A DNA stretch of 64,000 nt, taken from the NCBI GenBank assembly GCA_023954195.1, contig JAMLIK010000004.1, positions 248,001 to 312,000 of the forward strand, read 5' to 3'. Positions 25,307 to 34,875 of this stretch are shown one piece after another; position 1 is the first letter of the stretch; each line of letters opens with the position of its first letter. This stretch comes from Xanthobacteraceae bacterium. Lineage in GTDB: Bacteria > Pseudomonadota > Alphaproteobacteria > Rhizobiales > Xanthobacteraceae. Position numbers and translations under genes: made by a program. The notes under the pieces were generated by a model. It did no database searches and had not been told where the DNA came from. It worked only from the letters and a program-made list of their open reading frames with translations.

Positions 25307-25688
25307 TTTTCCCCCGCGAAAGCGTTCTCCCGATCCGGCTGCGGTCGGATTTTCCCGTTGTTTTCGAGGGTTATGCGGGTGGGGCTGTTAACCGACCCCG
25401 ACGCCAAGAGGCCCGGAAGCGTTCTCTCCGGGCCGATATTCTCAGGACCTGTTAACCGCGCGCTTTCCGGTGAACAGCTATAAAGCATTGCTTTTGTGTC
25501 GTTTTGTGAACTCGCCCGCGCTGGCGATTTCGCAAATCCGTCTGGATGCCGGATGGAACGGAGATCAAACATTGTCCCCGCCACGGCAGGCGGGCCACAT
25601 CAGGCAATCAATCGCAAGACGACCTCCGTTCGCTCTTTGTGCCGAGTCAGCCGCATGTTAGCATCGTCGAAAAGCATGAGGCGAGCAG
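25307..25688. other. Left end of the island, no gene seen (about 380 bp)
   Basis: This is where an integrase gene would usually be. No reading frame here looks coding. A likely terminator for the tRNA is at 25330-25353 and a weaker 8-bp GC stem at 25410-25434. Confidence 0.55.
25330..25353 (+). terminator. Possible tRNA-Ser terminator, inside the island
   Basis: CCGA and CCG (separated by a bulged T) pair with CGG and TCGG around a 4-base loop, followed by A and TTTT. It lies 24 bases after the tRNA 3' end, so termination would be supplied by island DNA. Confidence 0.5.
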
Positions 25689-26456
25689 TTGGCTCAGAAG
25701 TCGGACATCGAATGGACGGACGCGACGTGGAACCCGGTGACGGGCTGCACCAAGGTCGGCCCGGGTTGTGACAACTGTTATGCCGAACGCTTCGCCGAGC
25801 GCTGGCGTGGCATTGCTGGACATCCCTACGAGCAGGGCTTCGACCTGACACTCTGGCCGTCGAGGCTGCGGCAACCGGCGCTTTGGAAAAAGCCCCGGAT
25901 GATCTTCGTGAACTCGATGAGCGACCTTTTCCACAAGGACATCGACCGCACATTCATCGACCAGGTGTTCGATGCCATGGAGCAGGCGAACTGGCATGTC
26001 TATCAGGTGCTGACCAAGCGCAGTTCGCTCATGCGCAACTATGTCCGGAAGCGGTATGACGGAGGGCCGGTCCCGCGCCATATCTGGCTGGGCGTCTCGG
26101 TTGAGGACGCCGCCCACACGAGCCGGATCGCGCACCTGAAGCAGATCAACTCCGATGCTCGTTTCATCTCGTTCGAGCCGCTGCTCGGGGCGATCGGGGA
26201 CGTCAATTTGCAGGGTGTCGCGTGGGCCATCGTTGGGGGAGAAAGCGGACCCCGTGCTCGTCCCATGGAGGAAGGCTGGGCCCGCGAGCTTCGTGACATC
26301 TGCGACCGTGACGACGTGGCGTTCTTTTTCAAACAGTGGGGCGGAGCCCGGCCAAAGTCTGGCGGACGTATGCTCGATGGCGAAGAGTGGAATGGCTTTC
26401 CGTGGCAGATCGTTCCTGAACCCATCATTCGCGCTCTGCAGGCCGAGGATGCTTAA
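25689..26456 (+). CDS. Phage Gp37/Gp68-family three-Cys-motif protein (DUF5131)
   Basis: A 255-residue protein with the family start (SDIEWTDATWNPVTGC) and a three-cysteine cluster, C-x6-C-x2-C, in CTKVGPGCDNC near residues 20-30. The pattern resembles the iron-sulfur-binding loop of radical SAM enzymes; the chemistry is unproven. The MIFVNSMSDLFH and VLTKRS segments are also conserved. It starts with TTG; GAGG lies just upstream and the family N-terminus fixes the start. It overlaps the next gene by one base (TAATG), so the two products are made together. Confidence 0.85.
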   Translation: MAQKSDIEWTDATWNPVTGCTKVGPGCDNCYAERFAERWRGIAGHPYEQGFDLTLWPSRLRQPALWKKPRMIFVNSMSDLFHKDIDRTFIDQVFDAMEQANWHVYQVLTKRSSLMRNYVRKRYDGGPVPRHIWLGVSVEDAAHTSRIAHLKQINSDARFISFEPLLGAIGDVNLQGVAWAIVGGESGPRARPMEEGWARELRDICDRDDVAFFFKQWGGARPKSGGRMLDGEEWNGFPWQIVPEPIIRALQAEDA

Positions 26457-27607
26457 TGCCGCCTCGGATCGAAAACTATCAGGGGCGCGAACAATCGTTC
26501 ATAAAACACTTGTTCCTCAACAAGTACCTCGAATCTGCCGCTTACAAGCTCTTTCAAGGCAGATCACCGGTATTCAATTTCGTCGATGCCTTCGCCGGAC
26601 CGTGGCGGGTGTCGGACACGAGCAAGTATTCCGACGCTTCGTTCTCTCAGGCCATCGAAACGTTGGAGACCGTGCGCCAGTCACTGCTCAAAATGGGACG
26701 ATCTGGGCTCAAGGTTCGTTTCCGGTTTTGTGAACGAAACCCTGCTTCGGTCGCCAAGCTGCAGCAGTTCGCGGCCCAGAAGCCTGAATTCGACATCCAA
26801 GTCTTCTCGGGCACATTCGAGGACAATCTCGACGGCATACGCTCTGCATGCCGCGATGGCTTTACCTTCACGTTCATTGATCCCACAGGTTGGAACGTCG
26901 AATCCAGCAAGGTTTTCGATTTCCTCCAAAATCTGAACGGCGAGTTCCTGTTCAACTTCATGGCCGAAGAAGTGAACCGGCACGCCGGTTGGGATGGCGT
27001 CGCGGATTCCGTGGGTCGGTTCCTGGCGGACCCCGCATGGAAGGCCGCGTTCGAGGCGATGCCCGAGGGTTCCAACGAAACAAAAATCCTGCAGCTTCTG
27101 AAGGCCAAGATGAAGGAAGCGCGGGTGGCGACCTATCTGACGGACATGGCCATCCGAAAGCCGCGTGAGGATCGGATCAAGATGCGCCTGATCCTCGGCA
27201 CGCACAGCGGATTCGGGGTGGAGGTTTTCCGAACCGTTCAGGAAAAGGTAGAGAAGGAGGCGGTCCGTACACGCCACGCCATCCAGACGGAGGAAAGCGG
27301 ACAGTCGCAGCTCTTTCCGGAGGACCAGATCATCGCTTTCGAGACTGATCGCGACGGGGTTGGCTGCTCCGCCCACATGGGATGGGCCACAGAATTGATG
27401 CTCCGCTCGGTTGCAGACAAACCGGGGATCGCGTTCAGCAAGCTCGCCAGCGAAGTGATGGAGCAAGTTCCCGTCCGAACGACCCATCTGAACAAGATCG
27501 CGGCGGCAAATCGGAAAGCCGGATTGCTCCGCTTCGATCTACCCAACGGGAAAAAGACCCCCAGCCCCGAGACAAAGCTCTGGACTGGCGCGCCTGCCAA
27601 CGGCTGA
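26456..27607 (+). CDS. tcmP: Three-Cys-motif partner protein TcmP
   Basis: A 383-residue protein of the TcmP family, defined by being encoded next to three-Cys-motif proteins, as here. The N-terminal half has a methyltransferase-like look: FNFVDAFAGPW (near residues 39-49, a motif I-like segment) and FTFIDPTGWN (near 140-150). The C-terminal part is helical, with a winged-helix-like region near 320-360. A role in modification or defence is a guess; the biochemical function is not established. Start and stop overlap with the upstream gene show translational coupling. It is convergent with the hsdS fragment. Confidence 0.82.
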   Translation: MPPRIENYQGREQSFIKHLFLNKYLESAAYKLFQGRSPVFNFVDAFAGPWRVSDTSKYSDASFSQAIETLETVRQSLLKMGRSGLKVRFRFCERNPASVAKLQQFAAQKPEFDIQVFSGTFEDNLDGIRSACRDGFTFTFIDPTGWNVESSKVFDFLQNLNGEFLFNFMAEEVNRHAGWDGVADSVGRFLADPAWKAAFEAMPEGSNETKILQLLKAKMKEARVATYLTDMAIRKPREDRIKMRLILGTHSGFGVEVFRTVQEKVEKEAVRTRHAIQTEESGQSQLFPEDQIIAFETDRDGVGCSAHMGWATELMLRSVADKPGIAFSKLASEVMEQVPVRTTHLNKIAAANRKAGLLRFDLPNGKKTPSPETKLWTGAPANG

Positions 27608-27619
27608 GCGCGGTCGTCA

Positions 27620-28187
27620 CTACGCCGCCTTCGCCGGACCGTTGAAGATCTCGTTCAGCATGGCCGGGATCAAAGCCTCGACATCCTGCGCGGTGCGTCC
27701 CCGGATGGCGCGGACATTGCGGGCTTTCGCCTGCAGGCGGTCGAACCACTGCTGATGGTCGATCAAGGGGACGGGCACCTGTATAGCCTCGAGTTTCTTC
27801 AATCCCAGCGTCCGGTTTCTCCCCGCCCCGCCGGGCGATGCTTCACCCAGCTTTTGCAGACCTTCGGGAGTCGAGAAATAGAACCGCAGGAACTCGACAG
27901 TTGCCGTCTCGGGCGCGGGCACGCATGACAGGAAGCGGTGCGATCCAACGCGACCCTCATCTTCAGGCTGGGCGACTGCCACAGCGCCTTCCCAGGCGAA
28001 GACGATGTTGAACAGGAGGTCACCAGCGCAGATGCGGAACAGCTTCTTGTTGCCTACCTCCGCGCCGGGCAGATCAGGTTTGTGAAACGTGCCTTTGCCG
28101 AACGAACGGACGCCGAGTTCGGGATAGGTGCCGTCAAGGTCGACCTCGACCGGGCGGCGCACCAAGGGGGCGACTTCGGCCATGGGG
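27620..28187 (-). pseudogene. Type I restriction specificity subunit (HsdS), 5' end cut by IS21
   Basis: About 187 residues of an HsdS-like protein with one target-recognition domain: VAPLVRRPVEVD, GVRSFGKGTFHKP, GDLLFNIVFAWEGAVA, GSHRF and GEASPGGAGRN, then the C-terminal helix used for pairing. The reading frame begins at the IS21 edge; homologues carry several more residues before VAPLVRR. No hsdM or hsdR is in the window, so even if an internal ATG at 28183 is used the product is an orphan. The IS21 insertion, or a deletion next to it, probably removed the upstream hsd genes. Confidence 0.75.
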
Positions 28188-28198
28188 TGTCAATCGGC

Positions 28199-29053
28199 TT
28201 ACAAATTTGACCCCGTATCGGCGTCCAATTTTGACCCCTTCGCGCGGCGTGATTTGAGGGTAGCGCTCGACTCGTCGGAGCTGGCCGGGATTGCGGAGAC
28301 GAGACGAGCGCGGGCGGCGTGATCGTCGTCGCGGCTTTTGAAGCGCCAGCTGTCGTTGCCGGTCTCGACGATGTCGCAGTGGTGGGTCAACCGATCGAGC
28401 AGCGCGGTGGTCATCTTGGCGTCGCCGAACACGCTGGGCCATTCGCCGAAGGCGAGATTGGTAGTGACGATGACGGAAGCGCGCTCATAGAGCCGACTGA
28501 CGAGATGGAACAGAAGCTGGCCGCCGGATTGGGCGAAGGGCAGATATCCGAGTTCGTCCAGCACGATGAAGTCCATCCGGGTCAGATGTTCGGCAAGCCG
28601 GCCCTGACGTCCGTTACGGGTCTCGATCTCGAGGCGGTTGACGAGGTCGACCACGTTGTAGAAGCGACCGCGGGCGCCGGATCGGATGCAGCTTCTGGCG
28701 ATTGCGATGGCCAGGTGGGTTTTGCCCGTGCCGGTGCCGCCGACGAGCACGACGTTGCGCTGCTGGGCGATGAAGCCGCCGACGGCGAGATCGTTGACGA
28801 GCGTCTGATTGATCGGCGTGCCTTCGAACTGGAAGTCGTCGAGATCCTTGGCCAACGGCAGCTTGGCGATGGTGAGCTGGTACTTGATCGACCGCGCCTG
28901 CTTCTCGTTGATCTCGGCGCTGAGCAGGTCGCCGACGATGCGCTGAGGTTCGTGCTGGCGCTTGACGGCCGTCGCCATGATCTCGTCGAAGGCAGCCCTC
29001 ATGCCGTAGAGTTTGAGCTCGCCCATGAGGTCGAAGATTTGGGTTCGTTCCAT
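28199..29053 (-). CDS. istB: IS21 helper ATPase IstB
   Basis: A 284-residue AAA+ ATPase of the IstB/DnaC type that activates the IstA transposase and selects targets. Walker [12 protein letters not shown] is near residue 104 and Walker [13 protein letters not shown] near 160. The ATG at 29053 overlaps the istA stop by one base (TGATG), the coupling usual in IS21. The frame is intact in this copy. Confidence 0.92.
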   Translation of the reverse strand: MERTQIFDLMGELKLYGMRAAFDEIMATAVKRQHEPQRIVGDLLSAEINEKQARSIKYQLTIAKLPLAKDLDDFQFEGTPINQTLVNDLAVGGFIAQQRNVVLVGGTGTGKTHLAIAIARSCIRSGARGRFYNVVDLVNRLEIETRNGRQGRLAEHLTRMDFIVLDELGYLPFAQSGGQLLFHLVSRLYERASVIVTTNLAFGEWPSVFGDAKMTTALLDRLTHHCDIVETGNDSWRFKSRDDDHAARARLVSAIPASSDESSATLKSRRAKGSKLDADTGSNL

Positions 29054-30552
29054 CAGATGGTCCTCCGGAGGTTGTCGTAGCGGGCGCAATCGGCGATCGG
29101 CGCATGGCGGAGCGTCAGTGCCGCCGGCGTCATGATGTTGGCCGGTGCAGCGGGTTCGCGTTGGCGAGCCAGGATGTTGAGAACGACGTCAGCGGAATGG
29201 ACGCCGTGACCAAGCGCCTCGGCGCAGGCGGCTTCGACCGCCGACAAACCGTCAGTCAGCACCGCATTGAGGATGTCGACCATCTGTCGATTGCCGTCGT
29301 CGGTGCTGGCGAGCCTGCGCCGGATCCGTTCGATCGCGGCCGGCAGCACCCAGTCCTTGAAGGGTGCGCCGTTACGCAAGGCCCCGGGTTTGCGCGCGAG
29401 CACCGGCACGTAGTGCCAGGGATCGTAGGTCGTCTCGCCGCGTCCGAACGACCGCGGATGCTCCGCAACGATCCGTCCATCCTGACGGATGACGATACGG
29501 TCGGCATAGGCTTGAACCTCGACCGGACGTCCGACGGCGCTGGCCGCGACCGAGTATTTGTTATTGTCGAAGCGCACCAGGCAGGTTTTGGAGACCGATG
29601 CCGGCACCGCATGGAATCCGTCGAACCGACCGGCATAGGGAACGAGCTTCGGCCGTTCGGCTTCGAACACATCCCAGATCGTCTGATCGGACAGCTCCGG
29701 ATGCCGATGCGCCTTGGCGTAGGCGATGCATTTGTCGAGCAGCCAGGCGTTGAGTTCGTCCAGCTTTTTGAACCGCAGCCGCGGCGTGAAGAAGCGTTCC
29801 CGGACCAACCCGACCTGGTTCTCCACCTGGCCCTTCTCCCAGCCCGACGCCGGCGTGCAGGCGACCGGGTCGACGAGATAGTGGCTGCACATCTGCAGGA
29901 AGCGGCGATTGTAGCGGCGATCCTTGCCGACGAAGATCGTCTCCACCGCCGTCTTCATGTTGTCGTAGATGCCGCGACTGCAGGTGCCCTTGAACAGTGC
30001 GAACGCCCGGTCGTGGGCGTCGAACACCATCTCCTGCGTCTCGCGCGGATAGGCGCGCACGAACAGCATGCGGCTATGACACAGCCGGACGTGGGCGACC
30101 TTCACGAGTACCGTCACGCCGTTGAGGAGAACGATCTCGTGGCTCCAGTCGAACTGATAGGCTTCTCCTGGCGCAAAACTCAGCGGGACATAGGCCGCCG
30201 CCGTCGATTGCCCGCGCTCCTTGCTCCAGCGCCTGGCGTAACGCCGCACGGCATCGTAGCCGCCGTCATAGCCGCGTCCGCGCAACTCTTCGAAGATCCG
30301 GATCAGCGTCAGTTGTTCGCGCGCGGATTTGGCTGCGTTCGCCGCCAGCAGTTCATCGAGTTCCGCCGCCCATCGTCCAAGCTTGGGCCGCGGCTGCACC
30401 TGACGCTCATACTCGAACGAAGTCTCTCCGGATCTCAGCACCTTCCGGACCGTGTTCCGCGACACCTTCAGGTCACGGGCGATCTCCTTGATCGTCTTGC
30501 CCTTGATGAAGTGCTCGCGCCGTATCCGCGCAATCGTCTCCACGATCAGCAT
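29053..30552 (-). CDS. istA: IS21 transposase IstA
   Basis: A 499-residue DDE transposase. An N-terminal helix-turn-helix ([20 protein letters not shown]) is followed by the rve-type catalytic core with Asp in YQFDWSHE, Asp in [10 protein letters not shown] and Glu in KGQVENQVG. The C-terminal beta domain binds the ends. The frame is intact, so this copy may be active and could also act on the second copy. Confidence 0.93.
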   Translation of the reverse strand: MLIVETIARIRREHFIKGKTIKEIARDLKVSRNTVRKVLRSGETSFEYERQVQPRPKLGRWAAELDELLAANAAKSAREQLTLIRIFEELRGRGYDGGYDAVRRYARRWSKERGQSTAAAYVPLSFAPGEAYQFDWSHEIVLLNGVTVLVKVAHVRLCHSRMLFVRAYPRETQEMVFDAHDRAFALFKGTCSRGIYDNMKTAVETIFVGKDRRYNRRFLQMCSHYLVDPVACTPASGWEKGQVENQVGLVRERFFTPRLRFKKLDELNAWLLDKCIAYAKAHRHPELSDQTIWDVFEAERPKLVPYAGRFDGFHAVPASVSKTCLVRFDNNKYSVAASAVGRPVEVQAYADRIVIRQDGRIVAEHPRSFGRGETTYDPWHYVPVLARKPGALRNGAPFKDWVLPAAIERIRRRLASTDDGNRQMVDILNAVLTDGLSAVEAACAEALGHGVHSADVVLNILARQREPAAPANIMTPAALTLRHAPIADCARYDNLRRTI

Positions 30553-30665
30553 CCCCGACCACCTGCTTCATGACAAAGCAGGCAGCGCAACAGCCAATCT
30601 ATAGGGGGTCAATTTTGGACGCCGATCCCCCGGCTCAGGGGGTCACTATTGCAGGCCGAATAACA

Positions 30666-31826
30666 ACGATCGCCGAACACCACAAGACTTTGATGCTCGA
30701 GGCCGGCGAATGGCGGGCAACCGCCACCTCAAGCGATCCACGGACCGTTGGCTATCACCTCTCGGCGCTCTATTCGCCGGTGGGCTGGATGAGCTGGATG
30801 CAGATCGCCAGGAGCTGGGAAGCCGCACAAGGGAGCGACGAGGCGATCAAGGCGTTCCGCAACACCATTCTCGGCGAGACTTGGGTCGAGACCGGCGAGG
30901 CGCCGGACTGGCAGCGGCTCTACGATCGTAGGGAGAGCTGGCCGGCCGGCACGGTGCCGATGGGCGGATTGTTTCTCACTGCCGGCGCCGACGTCCAGAA
31001 AGACCGGATTGAGATCGACGTCTGGGCCTGGGGCCGCGGGCTGGAAAGCTGGCTGGTCGATCATGTCGTCGTCGAAGGCGGGCCGGAACATGCCGCCGCC
31101 TGGTCTGCGCTGGACGGCCTCTTAAGCCGAAGTTGGCCGCACGCCTCAGGGGCGGCGATGGGTCTATCACGTCTCGCGATCGACACCGGTTTCGAGGCGC
31201 CTGCTGTCTACGGCTGGGCCCGGCGCGCCGGCTTCGCTCAGGTGGCGCCGGTCAAGGGGGTCGAGGGTTTCAACCGGGCGAGCCCAGTTTCCGGGCCGAC
31301 CTATGTCGATGCGACCGCCGGCGGCAAGCGATTACGGCGCGGCGCGCGGCTGTGGTCGGTGGCGGTCTCGACCTTCAAGGCCGAGACCTATCGTTACCTC
31401 CGGCTGGAGCGGCCGACCGACGATGAGCGTGCCGGAGGCGCCAGCTTTCCCGCAGGGACCATCCACCTGCCGGCTTGGGCCGACAGCGAGTGGTGCAAGC
31501 AGTTCGTCGCCGAACAGCTGGTGACGGTGAAGACCAGGCGCGGGTTTCAGCGGCTCGAATGGCAGAAGCTCCGCGAACGCAACGAGGCGCTGGATTGCCG
31601 GGTCTATGCCCGTGCCGCCGCCTGGATCGCCGGTGCCGACCGCTGGGGCGAGCAGAAATGGCGCGATCTCGAACGCCAGGTCGGCTCGCTCGATCCGAGC
31701 AACACAGTGGGGCCAGAGACCACGGCCTCTGACCCCGGCACGCCAGAGATCGCCTCCGCGGGTCTGGTGCGACGAGCGCCTGCCCGGCGCGGCCGACGGG
31801 TGTTCACGCCCAGCTATCTGAGTTGA
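30666..31826 (+). pseudogene. Phage terminase large subunit (GpA type), N-terminal ATPase part missing
   Basis: About 386 residues from the C-terminal part of a GpA/TerL packaging motor. The frame begins at the IS21 edge. The end of the ATPase domain (GEWRATA, GYHLSALYSP) and the nuclease domain (LTAGADVQKDRIEIDVWAWG, then GLSRLAIDTGF) are present. The Walker A and B motifs expected in the missing N-terminal half are absent, so DNA packaging cannot work from this gene. A frame through the IS end would add foreign residues only. It is the first gene of the phage module; the small terminase is also missing. Confidence 0.87.
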
Positions 31827-31836
31827 GACCGAGACC

Positions 31837-32049
31837 ATGACGCTTGAGGACATGATCGCGCGCCGCGATGCGCTGCTCGCCGCCCGATGGCGCGGCGTGC
31901 GCACCGTCGAGGTCGAGGGGCGCCGCATCACCTATGCGAGCGATGCCGAAATGGCGGTCGCCCTCGGCGACCTCGAACGGCGGATCGCCGAGGAGCAAAC
32001 CGGCGCGCGCCGTCGCATCGTTCGCACGACGGCAAGCAAGGGGCTCTGA
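31837..32049 (+). CDS. gpW-like head-tail joining protein
   Basis: A 70-residue small helical protein with the form of lambda gpW: LEDMIARRDALLAARWRG, a short beta hairpin (RTVEVEGRRITYASD) and a second helix with DLERRIAEE. gpW closes the portal after packaging and accepts the tail connector. Its place between terminase and portal is as in lambda. Confidence 0.8.
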   Translation: MTLEDMIARRDALLAARWRGVRTVEVEGRRITYASDAEMAVALGDLERRIAEEQTGARRRIVRTTASKGL

Positions 32050-32052
32050 CTC

Positions 32053-33531
32053 GTGCTGGAATCGATCACACGGTGGCGCCGCCGCATCGGCGCTCTGGTG
32101 GGCGGCTTCGAGGCGGGCCAGGCAAGCCGCAGGCTGCGGCACTTCCAGCCGAGCCGGGCGCATCTCAACACGCTGATCGCGGCCGCCGGCGCCGACATCA
32201 CCGCGCGCGCCCGATGGCTGGTGCGCAACAACGGCTATGCGGCGAACGCCATCGAGAGCTGGGCCGGCAATGTGGTGGGCGACGGCATCAAGCCGTCGTC
32301 CCTGATCGCCGATGCCGATCTCAAGGCGCGCGTGCAGCGACTCTGGTTTGACTGGACTGACGATAGCGACGCCGAAGGCTTTACCGATTTCTACGGCCAG
32401 CAGCGGCGCGCCGCGCGCGAGGTATTCATCGCCGGTGAAGTGTTCTTCCGCTTCCGTCCGCGCCGGCCCGATGACGGGCTCATGGTGCCGCTGCAGCTGC
32501 AGATGATCCCCTCCGAGATGCTGCCGCTCAGCCGCAACGAGCAGCTTCCCGGCGGTAATGTCGTCCGTCAGGGGATTGAGTTCGACCGGATCGGCAGGCG
32601 CGTCGCCTACCACTTCCTGCGCCGCCATCCGGGTGACGTGACCGATCCAGGGCTCGCCGGCGAGATCGTGCGGGTGTCGGCGGCCGAGGTCATCCACGTC
32701 ATCGATCCGGTCGATGCTGGGCAGTTGCGCGGGATTTCCCGCTTTGCGCCGGGCATCGTGAAGCTGTTCCTGCTCGATCAGTACGACGACGCCGAGCTCG
32801 ACCGGAAGAAGGTCGCGGCCATGCATGCGCTCTTCATCACCACGCCGGCGCCGGCGGAGCCCTTCGACATCGCCGAGAGCGACGAAGGCGGCGAGCGGAC
32901 GATGGATCTGCAGCCCGGCCAGATCGTGATGCTGGAGCCGGGCGAAGAGGTGCAGACCTCGGCGCCGGCCGATGTCGGCCAGACCTACGAGCCGTTCCAA
33001 TACCGCACGTTGCTGCAGGTCTCGGCGGCGCTCGGCATCCCGTATGCGTATCTGTCGAATGACATGCTGAAGGCAAACTACTCGAACTCGCGGCTCGCGC
33101 TCCTCGAGTTCCGCCGCCGCATCGAGGCCTACCAGCACTCGGTCATGGTCTGGCAAATCTGTCGACGGGTCTGGGCGCGATGGCTCGATACGGCGGTCAT
33201 GGCGGGCGCGATTGCCTTGCCCGATTACGAACAGCAGAGGCGCGTTTATCTCGGCTGTTCCTGGCTGCCGCCCAAATGGGACTGGGTCGATCCGCTGAAG
33301 GACGCGCGCGCCGAGATCGAACAGATCGAGGCGGGGCTGAAGAGCCGGACACAGGCGCTCGCCGAGCGCGGCTATGACGCCGATCAGGTCGATGCCGAGA
33401 TTGCTGCGGACCGTGCGCGAGAGCGCCAGCTTGGCCTCTCCTTCGGCAGCGCCTCATCCGACCCGAGGCTGCTGACCGATGCTCAAGAGGCAGCACCAGC
33501 GGACAACCAGGCGAACGTCGCCGCCGACTGA
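32053..33531 (+). CDS. Phage portal protein (lambda gpB family)
   Basis: A 492-residue portal protein of the lambda family. Recognisable parts are ARARWLVRNNGYAANAIESWAGN near residues 50-72, the GEVFFRFRPR segment near 131-140, VIHVIDPVDAGQLRGIS near 215-231 and the aromatic and charged C-terminal wing. The portal is the twelve-fold ring through which DNA passes. It starts with GTG 4 bases after the gpW-like gene. Confidence 0.9.
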   Translation: MLESITRWRRRIGALVGGFEAGQASRRLRHFQPSRAHLNTLIAAAGADITARARWLVRNNGYAANAIESWAGNVVGDGIKPSSLIADADLKARVQRLWFDWTDDSDAEGFTDFYGQQRRAAREVFIAGEVFFRFRPRRPDDGLMVPLQLQMIPSEMLPLSRNEQLPGGNVVRQGIEFDRIGRRVAYHFLRRHPGDVTDPGLAGEIVRVSAAEVIHVIDPVDAGQLRGISRFAPGIVKLFLLDQYDDAELDRKKVAAMHALFITTPAPAEPFDIAESDEGGERTMDLQPGQIVMLEPGEEVQTSAPADVGQTYEPFQYRTLLQVSAALGIPYAYLSNDMLKANYSNSRLALLEFRRRIEAYQHSVMVWQICRRVWARWLDTAVMAGAIALPDYEQQRRVYLGCSWLPPKWDWVDPLKDARAEIEQIEAGLKSRTQALAERGYDADQVDAEIAADRARERQLGLSFGSASSDPRLLTDAQEAAPADNQANVAAD

Positions 33532-33538
33532 GGTTTCC

Positions 33539-34858
33539 ATGACGCGATTGAATCCGCTGCTCACCCGGCTCGGCGGTCGGCCCTTGGCGATCACCCCGCG
33601 AGCGCTCGACGGCCTGCTCGCCGCCGGCCCAATGCTCGATACACGCCAGGCCATGCTTCCGGCCCGCGATGCGCCGCAGGTGGCGAGCCATTCCGTTACC
33701 GGTCCCGGCATCGCCGTGGTGCCGATCCTCGGGCCATTGGTGACGCGTGGCGACTGGCTCACCGGTTTTCTGGGCGCCAGCGACTATGGCGAGATCGCTT
33801 TTGCGGTGGAGGCCGCGCTGGCCGATCCAGCTGCGCGGGCCGTGTTGCTGGAACTGGACTCGCCAGGCGGTGAGGTCGGCGGTCTCTTCGATCTGGTCGA
33901 TCGCCTCGTGTCCTTGCGCGAAGCCGCGCAGAAGCCACTCTGGGCTGTCGCGAGCGAAAGCGCGCTGTCGGCTGCCTTTGCCATCGCCAGCGTGGCGGAC
34001 CGCCTTTACGTCACCCGGACGGCGGAGGTCGGATCCATCGGCGTCGTGGCCATCCATGTCGACGAGAGCATCGCCGACGTCATGGCCGGCCTCAAATGGA
34101 CGCTCGTTCACGCGGGCGATCGCAAGATCGAGGGCAATGCCCACGAGCCGCTTTCGGATACGGCGTTGTCGGCGATCCAGGCGGATGTCGACGCGCTCCA
34201 TGCCGACCTCGTCACCCTGGTGGCGCGCAACCGGAACATGAGCCCCGGCGCTGTCCACGCGACGCAGGCCGCGATCTATCGGGGCCAGCGGGGCATCGAC
34301 GCCGGCCTTGCCGACCAAGTCGGCACCGTCGGCCACGCACTTGCCGATCTCACCCGGATGCTCGACCCGCCACGCCTGATCAGGGGTGCTTCGCAGAGCG
34401 CCCGCAGTCGTCAACCTCCAAGGAGAAAGACCGAAATGACCATCGACCCCAATGCCGGTGCGGCGATCGATGGCGACGCCGTCATCGAGACGAACGCGCC
34501 CGAACCGGAAACCCCCGATACGCCGCAGCCCGCACCGCAGGTCGCGGCGCCGGCGACCACCGACGTACCCACCACCGACCACACCGCGGAACGGTTGCGC
34601 GCCGAATATGCGGAGATCGCCGCCATTGCCGCCCAGGGTGCCCGACTGGGCGTGGCCATCGACGCCGCCGACGCCATGGCCAAGGGGATTGCGCCGCATG
34701 CGCTGCGAAGCTCCATCCTCGACGCCCTCGCGGCACGCGCCGAGGCGAGCTCTGTGGTCGCCGTGGCGCCGTCACCGGCCGGCTCGCCGGCATCGAACGG
34801 CGGCGAAAGCCCCATCGTGCGTCGTGCGCGTGAGCGCGCCTCGGCCAACCGCAGCTGA
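33539..34858 (+). CDS. S49-family phage head maturation protease with C-terminal scaffold (lambda gpC type)
   Basis: A 439-residue protein. Residues 60-290 form a ClpP/SppA-type serine protease: LELDSPGGEVGG, the nucleophile Ser in ASESALSAAFAIA (near residue 141) and Lys in HAGDRKIEG (near 199). The last 140 residues are a separate acidic then helical scaffold-like domain (AERLRAEYAEIAAIAAQG). This matches lambda gpC, whose C-terminal third is also made alone as Nu3. A good ribosome-binding site and in-frame ATG lie at the start of that part. Confidence 0.88.
   Translation: MTRLNPLLTRLGGRPLAITPRALDGLLAAGPMLDTRQAMLPARDAPQVASHSVTGPGIAVVPILGPLVTRGDWLTGFLGASDYGEIAFAVEAALADPAARAVLLELDSPGGEVGGLFDLVDRLVSLREAAQKPLWAVASESALSAAFAIASVADRLYVTRTAEVGSIGVVAIHVDESIADVMAGLKWTLVHAGDRKIEGNAHEPLSDTALSAIQADVDALHADLVTLVARNRNMSPGAVHATQAAIYRGQRGIDAGLADQVGTVGHALADLTRMLDPPRLIRGASQSARSRQPPRRKTEMTIDPNAGAAIDGDAVIETNAPEPETPDTPQPAPQVAAPATTDVPTTDHTAERLRAEYAEIAAIAAQGARLGVAIDAADAMAKGIAPHALRSSILDALAARAEASSVVAVAPSPAGSPASNGGESPIVRRARERASANRS
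34436..34858 (+). CDS. Nested capsid scaffold protein (Nu3-like), in frame within the protease gene
   Basis: An ATG at 34436, codon 300 of the protease frame, has AAGGAGA 8 bases upstream, a better ribosome-binding site than many genes here. It would give a 140-residue protein starting MTIDPNAGAA, with a Pro/Thr-rich linker and a helical end, as expected for a scaffold that shapes the procapsid and is then cut away. Lambda Nu3 is produced the same way. Expression is inferred. Confidence 0.7.
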   Translation: MTIDPNAGAAIDGDAVIETNAPEPETPDTPQPAPQVAAPATTDVPTTDHTAERLRAEYAEIAAIAAQGARLGVAIDAADAMAKGIAPHALRSSILDALAARAEASSVVAVAPSPAGSPASNGGESPIVRRARERASANRS

Positions 34859-34875
34859 GGAAAGGAAGGATCATC

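Larger units (their letters stand above)
28188..30665 (-). mobile_element. IS21-family insertion sequence, intact copy
   Basis: A 2478-base element with istA and istB. Ends begin TGTCAATCGGC (left) and TGTTATTCGGC (right, inverted), and both reach TGACCCC after about 27 bases. A second inner repeat around ATCGGCGTCCAA(A)TTTTGAC is present at each end, as usual for IS21. No flanking target duplication is seen: bases before are TGGGG and after ACGAT. The left edge cuts hsdS and the right edge cuts the terminase gene. Confidence 0.9.

Noticed and set aside
30570-30665. Extension of the terminase frame into the IS21 end (start near 30570)
   Set aside because: These codons belong to the IS end, as the identical stretch at the second copy (59070-59165) shows, so they are not part of the phage gene.
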